Assembly (NCBI RefSeq): GCF_016428645.1
Contig: NZ_JAELXW010000006.1
Coordinates: 1 to 64,000, forward strand
Source of the DNA: Glycomyces salinus
GTDB lineage: Bacteria; Actinomycetota; Actinomycetes; Mycobacteriales; Micromonosporaceae
Length of the DNA: 64,000 nucleotides
Direction of reading: 5' to 3'
Positions 57,043 to 64,000 of this stretch are shown piece by piece (the first letter of the stretch is position 1; the number at the start of each line of letters is the position of its first letter). The position numbers and the translations under genes were made by a program. A model generated the notes under the pieces. That model did not search any database. It had not been told where the DNA came from and was given only the letters and a program-made list of their open reading frames with translations.

Positions 57043-57290
57043 AAACTGGCGCGACCGGACTGGTCGCAGCCGGCCTGATAGCAACCGCATCCCCAGCCAG
57101 CGCATCAACTTCGGACTGCACCGGCTACCTAAGCGACCTCGGCTATAGTGTCGGTTCGGGTGTAACCGGTGCCTGCGAGCAGGGCGCTTCTGGGAATACC
57201 TACGCTTATGTTACCTGCTACGTCAGCCTCCTTGACCTAGGCGTCACCCCTAGCCACTCCGACACGGCTTGCTATCTAGCTGATCGGTAA
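57015..57290 (+). CDS. Small secreted four-Cys protein
   Basis: This 91-residue frame starts inside the end of lipoprotein copy 3, 7 bp after AGGAAG. Residues 1-30 form a signal ending ASPASA. The mature part has Cys-35, 54, 68 and 86 in two similar halves (C-x18-C and C-x17-C) sharing LSDLGY/LLDLGV and ending A-C. Codon use is softer than neighbours (CTA, ATA, GTA, AGT occur). The repeat and signal make it a real gene in my view; function unknown. Confidence 0.72.
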   Translation: MEGLRLRSLKTGATGLVAAGLIATASPASASTSDCTGYLSDLGYSVGSGVTGACEQGASGNTYAYVTCYVSLLDLGVTPSHSDTACYLADR

Positions 57291-57317
57291 CGAGTTTCAC
57301 CTATCTAGCAACTGAAG

Positions 57318-57340
57318 GCCGGGCGCCTCTGGCGCCCGGC
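57318..57340 (+). terminator. Terminator after the four-Cys gene
   Basis: GCCGGGCGCC pairs with GGCGCCCGGC around TCT, followed by TTTGTT. It ends the copy 3 and four-Cys transcript. Confidence 0.8.
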
Positions 57341-57371
57341 TTTGTTCGGCTCGCTCCAGTGTTCTCGGCCG

Positions 57372-57758
57372 TCAGCCAGCAAGCAATGGAACCAGTCGTC
57401 TGCCGATCTCATCGACCGAGGTCAATTGACCGGAAGCCACCTCGATGATGAGCTGGTAGGCATCACCTTCGACCTCGTCCGGATCTCTTAGCTCGATGCC
57501 GTTGATGGACAAGAATGTCGCGGCCGCAACAAAGCCGAGGCGTTTGTTGCCATCGACAAGCGGATGATTGGACACAACTGAGTGCAGTAGAGCGGCGGCC
57601 TTCTCTACGAGAGTCTCGTACGCGTCTTCGCCGAACAATCTTGTCTGCGGGCGCGCGGCGGCCGACTCCAGCAAACCGACGTCCCGGATCTTTGCCTCCG
57701 GGCCGACAGCAACCTTGACAAGATCAATCAGCGATTCGGTTGAAAGATACCGGGTCAC
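57372..57758 (-). CDS. Doc-type Fic toxin
   Basis: This 128-residue Fic-fold protein has the motif HPLVDGNKRLGF, with the catalytic His and anion loop. Doc phosphorylates EF-Tu and stops translation. The GTG start overlaps the antitoxin stop by one base (TAGTG). Confidence 0.9.
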   Translation of the reverse strand: MTRYLSTESLIDLVKVAVGPEAKIRDVGLLESAAARPQTRLFGEDAYETLVEKAAALLHSVVSNHPLVDGNKRLGFVAAATFLSINGIELRDPDEVEGDAYQLIIEVASGQLTSVDEIGRRLVPLLAG

Positions 57759-57958
57759 TATTCCGCAAGCCTCGCGAGAAGTCGAGCGTGCCGTTCGGCG
57801 ATGCCCTCGGCGACCTCACGCACTCGCTCGCGTTGGCGGTGGTTGATCCAATCCAGGATCGCCTCCTCGGCAGCACTGTTCATCGATACTCCCGCCTCAG
57901 CCGATTCCTCACGAAACGTATCCTCGATCTCGCTTGACAGTCGCAATGTCATGGCCAT
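57758..57958 (-). CDS. Ribbon-helix-helix antitoxin of Doc
   Basis: This is a 66-residue protein with an N-terminal MTLRLSSEIEDTFREESAEA strand-helix and a helical charged tail. It replaces the more usual Phd. GGAGGTGG supports ATG 57958. It is the first gene of the pair and probably autoregulates it. Confidence 0.8.
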   Translation of the reverse strand: MAMTLRLSSEIEDTFREESAEAGVSMNSAAEEAILDWINHRQRERVREVAEGIAERHARLLARLAE

Positions 57959-58042
57959 CCAAACCACCTCCGTACTGGTTGCATCAATGATACCACCCAT
58001 GCCACCACAGGATTCGCTTCGAAGCGGACAAGCCCGTCATCC

Positions 58043-58363
58043 TCAGAAACAGGTCGCCTCTGCCAGAACCCGATCCCGAATGCGTGCCTGAATTCCCTCG
58101 ACTGTTGAGACCTCTGTGAAGACGCCCAGCAGCTCCTCAACTTCGAGCGCGAATCCAGCCAGATCGAAGTAGCCGCGACCCGGACCTACGTCGACCAGCA
58201 AATCCAGATCGCTTTCAGAGTCCGCCTCGCCGCGTGCAACTGAACCGAACACACGGATGTGGCCGATCCCGTACTTGGCACCGATACGGCTGATCTCAAC
58301 ACGATGCGACCGGAGTTCCGCGACGGTCACCCGCCTTCGCGGCGCTGGCCGATCGATCGGCAT
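58043..58363 (-). CDS. MNT-type nucleotidyltransferase, no HEPN partner seen
   Basis: This is a 106-residue minimal nucleotidyltransferase with IRVFGSVARGEADSESDLDL, the GS...DxD active site. MntA antitoxins with this fold AMPylate HEPN toxins. No HEPN-like gene is adjacent; the RHH/Doc pair follows instead. GAGGG supports ATG 58363. It is either an orphan or has a partner elsewhere. Confidence 0.82.
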   Translation of the reverse strand: MPIDRPAPRRRVTVAELRSHRVEISRIGAKYGIGHIRVFGSVARGEADSESDLDLLVDVGPGRGYFDLAGFALEVEELLGVFTEVSTVEGIQARIRDRVLAEATCF

Positions 58364-58428
58364 TGAAGCCCTCTTGCTCCCCTTCTCCACGATTCTACGG
58401 CCCCGCTCAGGCTGGCACGAGTGGGAAA

Positions 58429-58469
58429 CGCAGTGGGTCCGGGCGCCTTCGGCGCCCGGACCCACTGCG
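58429..58469 (-). terminator. Terminator after ileS
   Basis: GCAGTGGGTCCGGGCGCC pairs with GGCGCCCGGACCCACTGC around TTC, directly after the ileS stop. Confidence 0.85.
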
Positions 58470-58480
58470 ACCGTTCAGCT

Positions 58481-61400
58481 CTAGAGTTTGCGGACGGCGG
58501 CCTTGACTGTCTGGCCTTCTCCTGCTTCACCGCCGGTGGCTTCGTCGTCCAAGGTTCCGAAGGCCAATTCCCTGGCCAGGGTCTCGCCTTCGACGAAGGC
58601 GCGGTGGGTCTCCACGGCCGCGCGCACCTCCTTGTCGGCGTCGACGGTGACAGCCACCCGGTCGGACACGTCCAGGTCGGCGTCCTTGCGGGCCTGCTGG
58701 ATCACGCGGACCACGTCGCGGGCCAGGCCCTCGGCGGCCAGTTCCGGGGTCACCTCGGTGTCCAGGACCAGCACGCCCGCCTGGTCCGGCAGGGCCTCGG
58801 TGTGCTCGGCGTCGACGGCGACCATGGTCAGCTCGTACTCGCCGTCCTCGAGTTCGACCCCTCCGGCGGTCACCCGGCCGTCCTCGGCGGTCCAGTCGCC
58901 GGACTTGACGGCCTTGATGACCCGCTGCACGTCCTTTCCGAGCCTCGGGCCGAGCACGCGCGGGACCAGCTTCAGGTCGGCCCGGCTGTAGCCGGCGACG
59001 TCCGAGTCGAACTCGACGGCCTTGACGTTCAGCTCGTCGCGCAGCAGGTCGGCGAACGGCTCGAGCCGCTCGGCGTGGCCGGTGGCGACGGTCAGCTTCG
59101 CCAGCGGCAGCCGCACCCGCAGCTTCCTGGCCTTGCGCATGGACAGGCCGACCGAGGCGACCTCGCGGACCGCGTCCATGGCCTCGACCAGCGCCGGGTC
59201 GCTCGGCAGGTCCTCGGGCGAGGGCCAGTCGATCAGGTGCACCGAGCGGCCGCCGGTCAGGCCCCGCCAGATGTCCTCGGTGATCATCGGCAGCAGCGGC
59301 GCGGCCACCTCGCAGGCGGTCTTCAGCGCCGTCGCCAGCGTCGCGAATCCGGCCTCGTCGCCCTCCCAGAACCGGTCGCGCGAGCGGCGCACGTACCAGT
59401 TGGTCAGCGACTCCAGGTAGGAGCGGAACGCGGCGGTGGCCCCGGCCAGGTCGTAGCCGTCCATCGCCTCGGTGGTCGTCTCGACCAGCTCCCGGGTCTT
59501 GGCCAGCAGGTACCGGTCGAGCCGGTGCCCACTGGCGAGCGCGGCGGTGCGCGCCTCCTCGGGGGTCGACTCGTACCCGGCGGCCCCGGCGTAGAGCGTG
59601 TAGAAGTACCACACGTTCCACAGCGGCAGGACCACCTGGCGGACCGCGTCCCGGAAGCCGTTCTCGGTCACCGGCATGTCGCCGCCGCGCAGGACCGGCG
59701 AGGCGACCAGGAACCAGCGCATCGCGTCCGAGCCGTACTCCTCGAACGAGTCGCGCACGTCCGGGTAGTTCCGCAGCGACTTCGACATCTTGGCGCCGTC
59801 GGCGCCCAGCAGCGTCCCGTGCACCAGGGCGGTGCGGAACGCCGGCCGGTCGAACAGGGCCGTCGCCAGGACGTGCAGCGTGTAGAACCAGCCGCGGGTC
59901 TGCGCGGTGTACTCGACGATGAAGTCGCCCGGGTAGTGGTGCTCGAACCACTCGGTGTTCTCGAACGGGTAGTGCACCTGGGCGAACGGCATCGAGCCCG
60001 ACTCGAACCAGCAGTCCAGGACCTCCGGGACCCGGCGCATGACCGACTCGCCGGTCGGGTCGTCCGGGTTGGGACGGGTCAGCTCGTCGATGACCGGCCG
60101 GTGCAGGTCGGTGACCTCCACGCCGAAGTCGCGCTTCAGCTCGGCGAGCGAGCCGTAGACGTCCACGCGCGGGTGGGCGGGGTCGTCGGAGACCCACACC
60201 GGGATCGGCGCGCCCCAGAAGCGGTTGCGGCTGATGTTCCAGTCGCGGGCGCCCTCGAGCCACTTGCCGAACTGGCCGTCCCTGACATGGGCCGGGGTCC
60301 AGTCGATCTGCCGGTTGAGCTCGACCATGCGGTCGCGGAACTTGGTGACCGCGACGAACCAGGCCGACAGGGCGCGCTGTATCAGCGGCGAGCCGCAGCG
60401 CCAGCAGTGCGGGTAGTTGTGGTTGTAGGTGTCGTGGCGCAGCAGGCTCTCGGCGGCTTTGAGGTCCTTGATGATCTGCTTGTTCGCGTCGAAGACGTGC
60501 ATGCCGGCGTAGGGCGGGACCTCGTCGGTGAACAGCCCGGACTCGTCGACCGGCACGACCGGTTCGATCCCGGCCGCGTCGGTGACGAGCTTGTCCTCCT
60601 CGCCGAAGGCCGGGGCGATGTGGACCAGGCCGGTGCCGTCGTCGGTGGTCACGTACGGGGCGGCCAGGACCTGGTGGGCGTTGGTGCGGCCGGCGAAGAA
60701 GTCGAACGGCGGGTTGTAGCGCAGCCCCACCAGCTCCGAGCCTTTGTAGCGGCCGACGACGGCCGGGGCCTCGCCGAGTTCGCGCGCGTAGGCGGCCAGG
60801 CGGGCCTCGGCCAGCACGAAGCGCGAGCCCTCGGACTCGGCGACCACGTAGTCGACCTCGGGGTGGACGGCGGCGGCCAGGTTCGACGGCAGCGTCCAGG
60901 GCGTGGTCGTCCACACCAGCAGCTTGGCGCCCTCCAGCGGGCCGGGCGAGGTCACGTCGAGGCCGACGGTCACGGCCGGGTCCTGCCGGTCCCGGTAGGT
61001 GTCGTCCATCTTGGTCTCGGTGGCCGCCAGGGGCGTCTCGCAGCGCCAGCAGTACCACAGCACCCGGTAGCCCTCGTAGACCAGGCCCTTGTCGTAGAGG
61101 GTCTTGAAGGCCCACATGACGCTCTCCATGTAGTCCAGGTCGAGCGTCTTGTAGTCGTTGTGGAAGTCGACCCAGCGGGCCTGACGGGTGACGTACTCCT
61201 CCCACTCGCCGGTGAACTGGAGGACCGAGGCCTTGGCGGCGGCGTTGAACCGGTCGACGCCGTACTCCTCGATGTCGGCCTTGGACTTCAGGCCCAGCTC
61301 CTGCTCGGTGGTGACCTCGGCGGGCATGCCGTGGGTGTCCCAGCCGAAGCGGCGCTCGACGCGGCGGCCGCGCATGGTCTGGTAGCGCGGGACGATGTCC

Positions 61401-61627
61401 TTGACGTAACCGGTCAGGAGGTGCCCGTAGTGCGGCAGGCCGTTGGCGAACGGAGGGCCGTCGTAGAAGACGAACTCGTTCGAGCCGTTCTCGCCCGCCT
61501 CGCGATCCCCGATCGAGGTCTGGAAGGTGTCGTCCTTCGCCCAGAAGTCGAGCACGCGCCGCTCGACCTCGGGAAGGTTCGGGCTCGCCGGTACGCCCCG
61601 TCCGGGGTCGTCGAGTGGATAGGCCAT
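58481..61627 (-). CDS. ileS: Isoleucyl-tRNA synthetase, long HYGH type
   Basis: This 1048-residue class I synthetase charges tRNA-Ile. The first signature is PHYGH (66-69 for HYGH) and the second KMSKS (Lys-613). An editing domain and a C-terminal anticodon and extension region complete the usual length. The HYGH form belongs to the eukaryote-like IleRS2 group, many of whose members tolerate mupirocin. A T-box leader precedes it. Confidence 0.97.
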   Translation of the reverse strand: MAYPLDDPGRGVPASPNLPEVERRVLDFWAKDDTFQTSIGDREAGENGSNEFVFYDGPPFANGLPHYGHLLTGYVKDIVPRYQTMRGRRVERRFGWDTHGMPAEVTTEQELGLKSKADIEEYGVDRFNAAAKASVLQFTGEWEEYVTRQARWVDFHNDYKTLDLDYMESVMWAFKTLYDKGLVYEGYRVLWYCWRCETPLAATETKMDDTYRDRQDPAVTVGLDVTSPGPLEGAKLLVWTTTPWTLPSNLAAAVHPEVDYVVAESEGSRFVLAEARLAAYARELGEAPAVVGRYKGSELVGLRYNPPFDFFAGRTNAHQVLAAPYVTTDDGTGLVHIAPAFGEEDKLVTDAAGIEPVVPVDESGLFTDEVPPYAGMHVFDANKQIIKDLKAAESLLRHDTYNHNYPHCWRCGSPLIQRALSAWFVAVTKFRDRMVELNRQIDWTPAHVRDGQFGKWLEGARDWNISRNRFWGAPIPVWVSDDPAHPRVDVYGSLAELKRDFGVEVTDLHRPVIDELTRPNPDDPTGESVMRRVPEVLDCWFESGSMPFAQVHYPFENTEWFEHHYPGDFIVEYTAQTRGWFYTLHVLATALFDRPAFRTALVHGTLLGADGAKMSKSLRNYPDVRDSFEEYGSDAMRWFLVASPVLRGGDMPVTENGFRDAVRQVVLPLWNVWYFYTLYAGAAGYESTPEEARTAALASGHRLDRYLLAKTRELVETTTEAMDGYDLAGATAAFRSYLESLTNWYVRRSRDRFWEGDEAGFATLATALKTACEVAAPLLPMITEDIWRGLTGGRSVHLIDWPSPEDLPSDPALVEAMDAVREVASVGLSMRKARKLRVRLPLAKLTVATGHAERLEPFADLLRDELNVKAVEFDSDVAGYSRADLKLVPRVLGPRLGKDVQRVIKAVKSGDWTAEDGRVTAGGVELEDGEYELTMVAVDAEHTEALPDQAGVLVLDTEVTPELAAEGLARDVVRVIQQARKDADLDVSDRVAVTVDADKEVRAAVETHRAFVEGETLARELAFGTLDDEATGGEAGEGQTVKAAVRKL

Positions 61628-61850
61628 GGGCTCGGTGTCTCCGTCTCCTCGTCACACCTGGTTGACTTCCGGTGCGCGAGGACGAGCCGGGGGCCCGCGG
61701 TACCACCTCGCTTGGCGCGCCGGAGCGCGCCCGCTCGATTCGGCGGCGATGACGGGCCGCTGCCGTCCGGTTCTACTGAGGCTCGTGCCGTTTCTTCCGG
61801 AAGCTCGCCGGTGATGGCCGGGTCGTAGCTGCTGCACGCAAGTCTAGCGC
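61628..61850 (-). ncRNA. T-box riboswitch of ileS
   Basis: On the minus strand the T-box core GAGGTGGTACCGCGG lies near 61695-61709. Upstream, CCGGCCATCACCGG presents the Ile codon ATC (61813-61815) in a small loop, as in actinobacterial ileS T-boxes with a very short stem I. Uncharged tRNA-Ile would pair with both and expose the ribosome site. With no terminator visible, control is probably translational. Confidence 0.85.
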
Positions 61851-61911
61851 TGCCTTCGGCGGCGCTTCTACCGGATTTCGCTCGCGGCCCCGGCCGTGTA
61901 GGATCGGCCCC

Positions 61912-61950
61912 GTGAGACATATCGCACGCAACTGGTGGTGGCGTCGCTGA
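61912..61950 (+). CDS. trpL: trp leader peptide
   Basis: GTG-start 12-residue peptide MRHIARNWWWRR has three consecutive Trp codons (TGG TGG TGG). Ribosome stalling here when Trp-tRNA is scarce should favour an antiterminator and allow trpEG transcription. It lies about 110 bp upstream of the anthranilate synthase gene. Confidence 0.88.
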   Translation: MRHIARNWWWRR

Positions 61951-61981
61951 GGCGGCGCTGTTGCTCCTGCGTGCAAGAAGC

Positions 61982-62009
61982 AAGCGACCGCCCCGCAAGG
62001 CGGTCGCTT
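61982..62009 (+). terminator. trp attenuator hairpin
   Basis: AAGCGACCGCC pairs with GGCGGTCGCTT, about 30 bp after the leader peptide stop. The following tract is not strongly T-rich, yet position and symmetry fit the trp attenuator. Confidence 0.78.
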
Positions 62010-62061
62010 CGTCGTATCCGGGGGCGGCCTCCGCTCGGGGCCCGAACGAGAACGAGGCCGA

Positions 62062-64000
62062 ATGACCACGTATGAGACGCCCTGCGGGGTGGCGATCCGC
62101 CGCGCCGTCGAAGAACTGCCGGACTGGGACCTGACCGAGGTCGTGCAGCGGGTCGAGACCCGCCGCGGCGGGGTCCTGTCTTCGGGCATGGAGTACCCGG
62201 GCCGGTATTCCCGCTTCCACCTGGCCTACGCCGACCCGCCGGTCGAGGTCGTGGCGAGGGGCCGGACGGTCGACGTCCGCAGCCTCAACGAGCGCGGCTC
62301 GCTGATCGTGGACGCGCTCGCCGACGCGCTGCGGCGCGCCGACATCGGGACCGTCTCCCGGCACGACGACGGGGTCCGCGCGGTGGTCCCCGAGCCGGCC
62401 GACCGGGTGCCCGAGGAGGAGCGGTCGAAGCAGCCGACGGCGTTCACCGCGCTGCGGGCGCTGCTGGAGGCGCTGGCCTGCGACGACCCGTACCTGGGGT
62501 TCTGGGGCGCGTTCGGCTACGACCTCGCCTACCAGTTCGAGCCGATCCCCTTCGCCAAGGACCGCCCCGGCGACGCCCGCGACCTGGTGCTGCACCTGGC
62601 CGACGAGGTGTACGTGGTCGACCGCAAGCGCGAGACGGCCCTGGTGTACCGCTACGAGTTCGGTTACGGGGACCGCCGGACCGACGGCCTGGGCCGCGAG
62701 ACCGAGAAGCGCGCCTACGTGGCCGCCGACGAGGTGCCGGCGGGCCCGGTCCCGGGCGTCTATGCCGACACGGTGCGGCGCGCCAAGGAGGAGTTCAAGG
62801 CCGGGAACCTGTTCGAGGTCGTGCCCGGGCACGAGATGTACGCCGCCTGCGACTCGCCTTCGGCGTTCTACGAGCGGCTGCGCCGGGCCAATCCGGCCCC
62901 GTACGAGTTCCTGTTCAACCTCGGCGACGGCGAGTACCTGGTCGGGGCCAGCCCGGAGATGTTCGTCCGGGTGCAGGGCGAGCGCGTGGAGACCTGCCCG
63001 ATCTCGGGGACGATCGCGCGCGGGGACGACCCGCTGCACGACGCCTCGCAGATCGCCGAGCTGATCGGCTCCCCCAAGGAGGAGTCGGAGCTGACCATGT
63101 GCACCGACGTCGACCGCAACGACAAGGCCCGCGTGTGCGTGCCCGGGTCGGTCAAGGTCCTCGGGCGCCGGCAGATCGAGATGTACTCCAGGCTCATCCA
63201 CACCGTCGACCACGTCGAGGGGCGGCTGCGCGAGGGCATGGACGCCCTGGACGCGTTCCTGACGCACATGTGGTCGGTGACGGTGACCGGCGCGCCCAAG
63301 ACGTGGGCGATGCGCTTCATCGAGGAGCACGAGACCACGCCCAGGCGCTGGTACGGCGGCGCGGTCGGCTTCGTGGGCCTGGACGGGTCGATGAACACCG
63401 GGCTGACGCTCCGGACCGCGCAGATCCGCGACGGCGTCGCGTGCGTGCGCGCCGGGGCGACGCTGCTGTACGACTCCGAGCCCGACGCCGAGGAGGCCGA
63501 GACGCATCTGAAGGCCCGCGCGCTGCTGGAGACGGCCGCCGGCGGCATCGGGGCCGCGGCGCCGACCCCGACTCCGATCGAGGTCGCGGGCGGTCCGGCG
63601 GGCGTCGGCCGCAGGGTGCTCCTGGTCGACCACGAGGACTCCTTCGTCAACACGCTCGGCGACTACTTCCGGCAGCACGGCTGCGAGGTGACCACGCTGC
63701 GGTTCGGCTTCGACGCCGCCGAGACCCTCGACGAGATCGACCCGGACCTGGTGGTCCTCTCCCCCGGCCCGGGGCGGCCCGACGACTTCGGGACCGCCGC
63801 GCTCCTCGACGAGCTCGCCCGGCGCGGACTGCCGGTGTTCGGGGTGTGCCTGGGGCTCCAGGCCATGGTCGAGCACGCCGGCGGGGAGCTGTCGCTGCTG
63901 GACCAGCCGAGCCACGGCAAGCCCGGGAACATCAAGGTCATGGGCGGGGGCCTGTTCGACGGGCTGCCCGACGAGGTGACGGCCGCCCGCTACCACTCGA
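62062..64000 (+). CDS. trpEG: Fused anthranilate synthase TrpE-TrpG (partial)
   Basis: The frame is open to the window edge. The TrpE part (about residues 1-490) has FNLGDGEYLVGASPEMFVRV and CPISGTIARG, with chorismate site features, and TGAPK. From about residue 515 a glutamine amidotransferase domain begins (RRVLLVDHEDSFVNTLGDYF) with the nucleophile Cys in GVCLGLQ. Fused TrpEG occurs in actinobacteria and rhizobia. ATG 62062 follows GAGG. The leader peptide upstream ties it to Trp supply. Confidence 0.93.
   Translation, partial: MTTYETPCGVAIRRAVEELPDWDLTEVVQRVETRRGGVLSSGMEYPGRYSRFHLAYADPPVEVVARGRTVDVRSLNERGSLIVDALADALRRADIGTVSRHDDGVRAVVPEPADRVPEEERSKQPTAFTALRALLEALACDDPYLGFWGAFGYDLAYQFEPIPFAKDRPGDARDLVLHLADEVYVVDRKRETALVYRYEFGYGDRRTDGLGRETEKRAYVAADEVPAGPVPGVYADTVRRAKEEFKAGNLFEVVPGHEMYAACDSPSAFYERLRRANPAPYEFLFNLGDGEYLVGASPEMFVRVQGERVETCPISGTIARGDDPLHDASQIAELIGSPKEESELTMCTDVDRNDKARVCVPGSVKVLGRRQIEMYSRLIHTVDHVEGRLREGMDALDAFLTHMWSVTVTGAPKTWAMRFIEEHETTPRRWYGGAVGFVGLDGSMNTGLTLRTAQIRDGVACVRAGATLLYDSEPDAEEAETHLKARALLETAAGGIGAAAPTPTPIEVAGGPAGVGRRVLLVDHEDSFVNTLGDYFRQHGCEVTTLRFGFDAAETLDEIDPDLVVLSPGPGRPDDFGTAALLDELARRGLPVFGVCLGLQAMVEHAGGELSLLDQPSHGKPGNIKVMGGGLFDGLPDEVTAARYHS

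Overview
The window is high-GC actinobacterial chromosome. The evidence is dense G/C-ending codon use, a zinc-type (four-Cys) S14, an AdnAB helicase-nuclease pair, an actinobacterial-type T-box before ileS, a trp leader peptide and a class III lanthipeptide cluster. I see no 16S gene or other marker that fixes the genus. No CRISPR array, insertion sequence, integrase or tRNA gene was recognised.

Layout. 0-2 kb: end of an unknown gene, an aldo/keto reductase and an MmyB-like regulator. 2.1-7.5 kb: a peptidoglycan salvage cluster, with MurQ and an RpiR/MurR regulator divergent, followed by a Tat-exported amidase, a secreted GH25 muramidase and a GH3 NagZ-type lipoprotein. 7.6-8.25 kb: an AbrB/PIN toxin-antitoxin pair. 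8.4-36.9 kb: nearly all on the minus strand, the translation and transcription core. In transcription order it runs secE-nusG-rplK-rplA-rplJ-rplL, then an acidic lipoprotein gene, rpoB-rpoC, an AbrB/RelE pair, rpsL-rpsG-fusA-tuf, the S10 genes, and spc genes only as far as rplR. The usual continuation (rpsE, rpmD, rplO, secY) is absent; a terminator and the AbrB/PIN pair sit there instead.

37-40.2 kb: a MarR/GbsR-type regulator divergent from a two-gene ABC exporter across a clear palindrome. 40.2-48.9 kb: a compact class III lanthipeptide cluster. It has a LanKC synthetase, two tandem 31-32 residue precursors each with one Ser-x2-Ser-x3-Cys core, an ABC ATPase, an FtsX-like permease and an MFS transporter in one minus-strand operon. 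A divergent SARP-type regulator follows, and four heptamers with an exact 11 bp period lie in the shared promoter region. This is the most interesting system in the window.

48.9-55.1 kb: adnA-adnB. 55.2-57.3 kb: three tandem paralogous lipoprotein genes, each with its own copied promoter and terminator. A small secreted four-Cys protein overlaps the end of the third. 57.4-58.4 kb: an RHH/Doc toxin-antitoxin pair and an orphan MNT-type nucleotidyltransferase. 58.5-61.9 kb: ileS (HYGH-type) with its T-box leader. 61.9-64 kb: trp leader peptide, attenuator and a fused TrpE-TrpG anthranilate synthase running off the end.

Two core proteins carry substitutions at classical antibiotic sites: RpsL has Arg at position 88 (normally Lys), and RpoB has Val-409 in the rifamycin region where Asn is usual, with several other changes nearby. 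Both are read directly from the codons; any resistance is inference.
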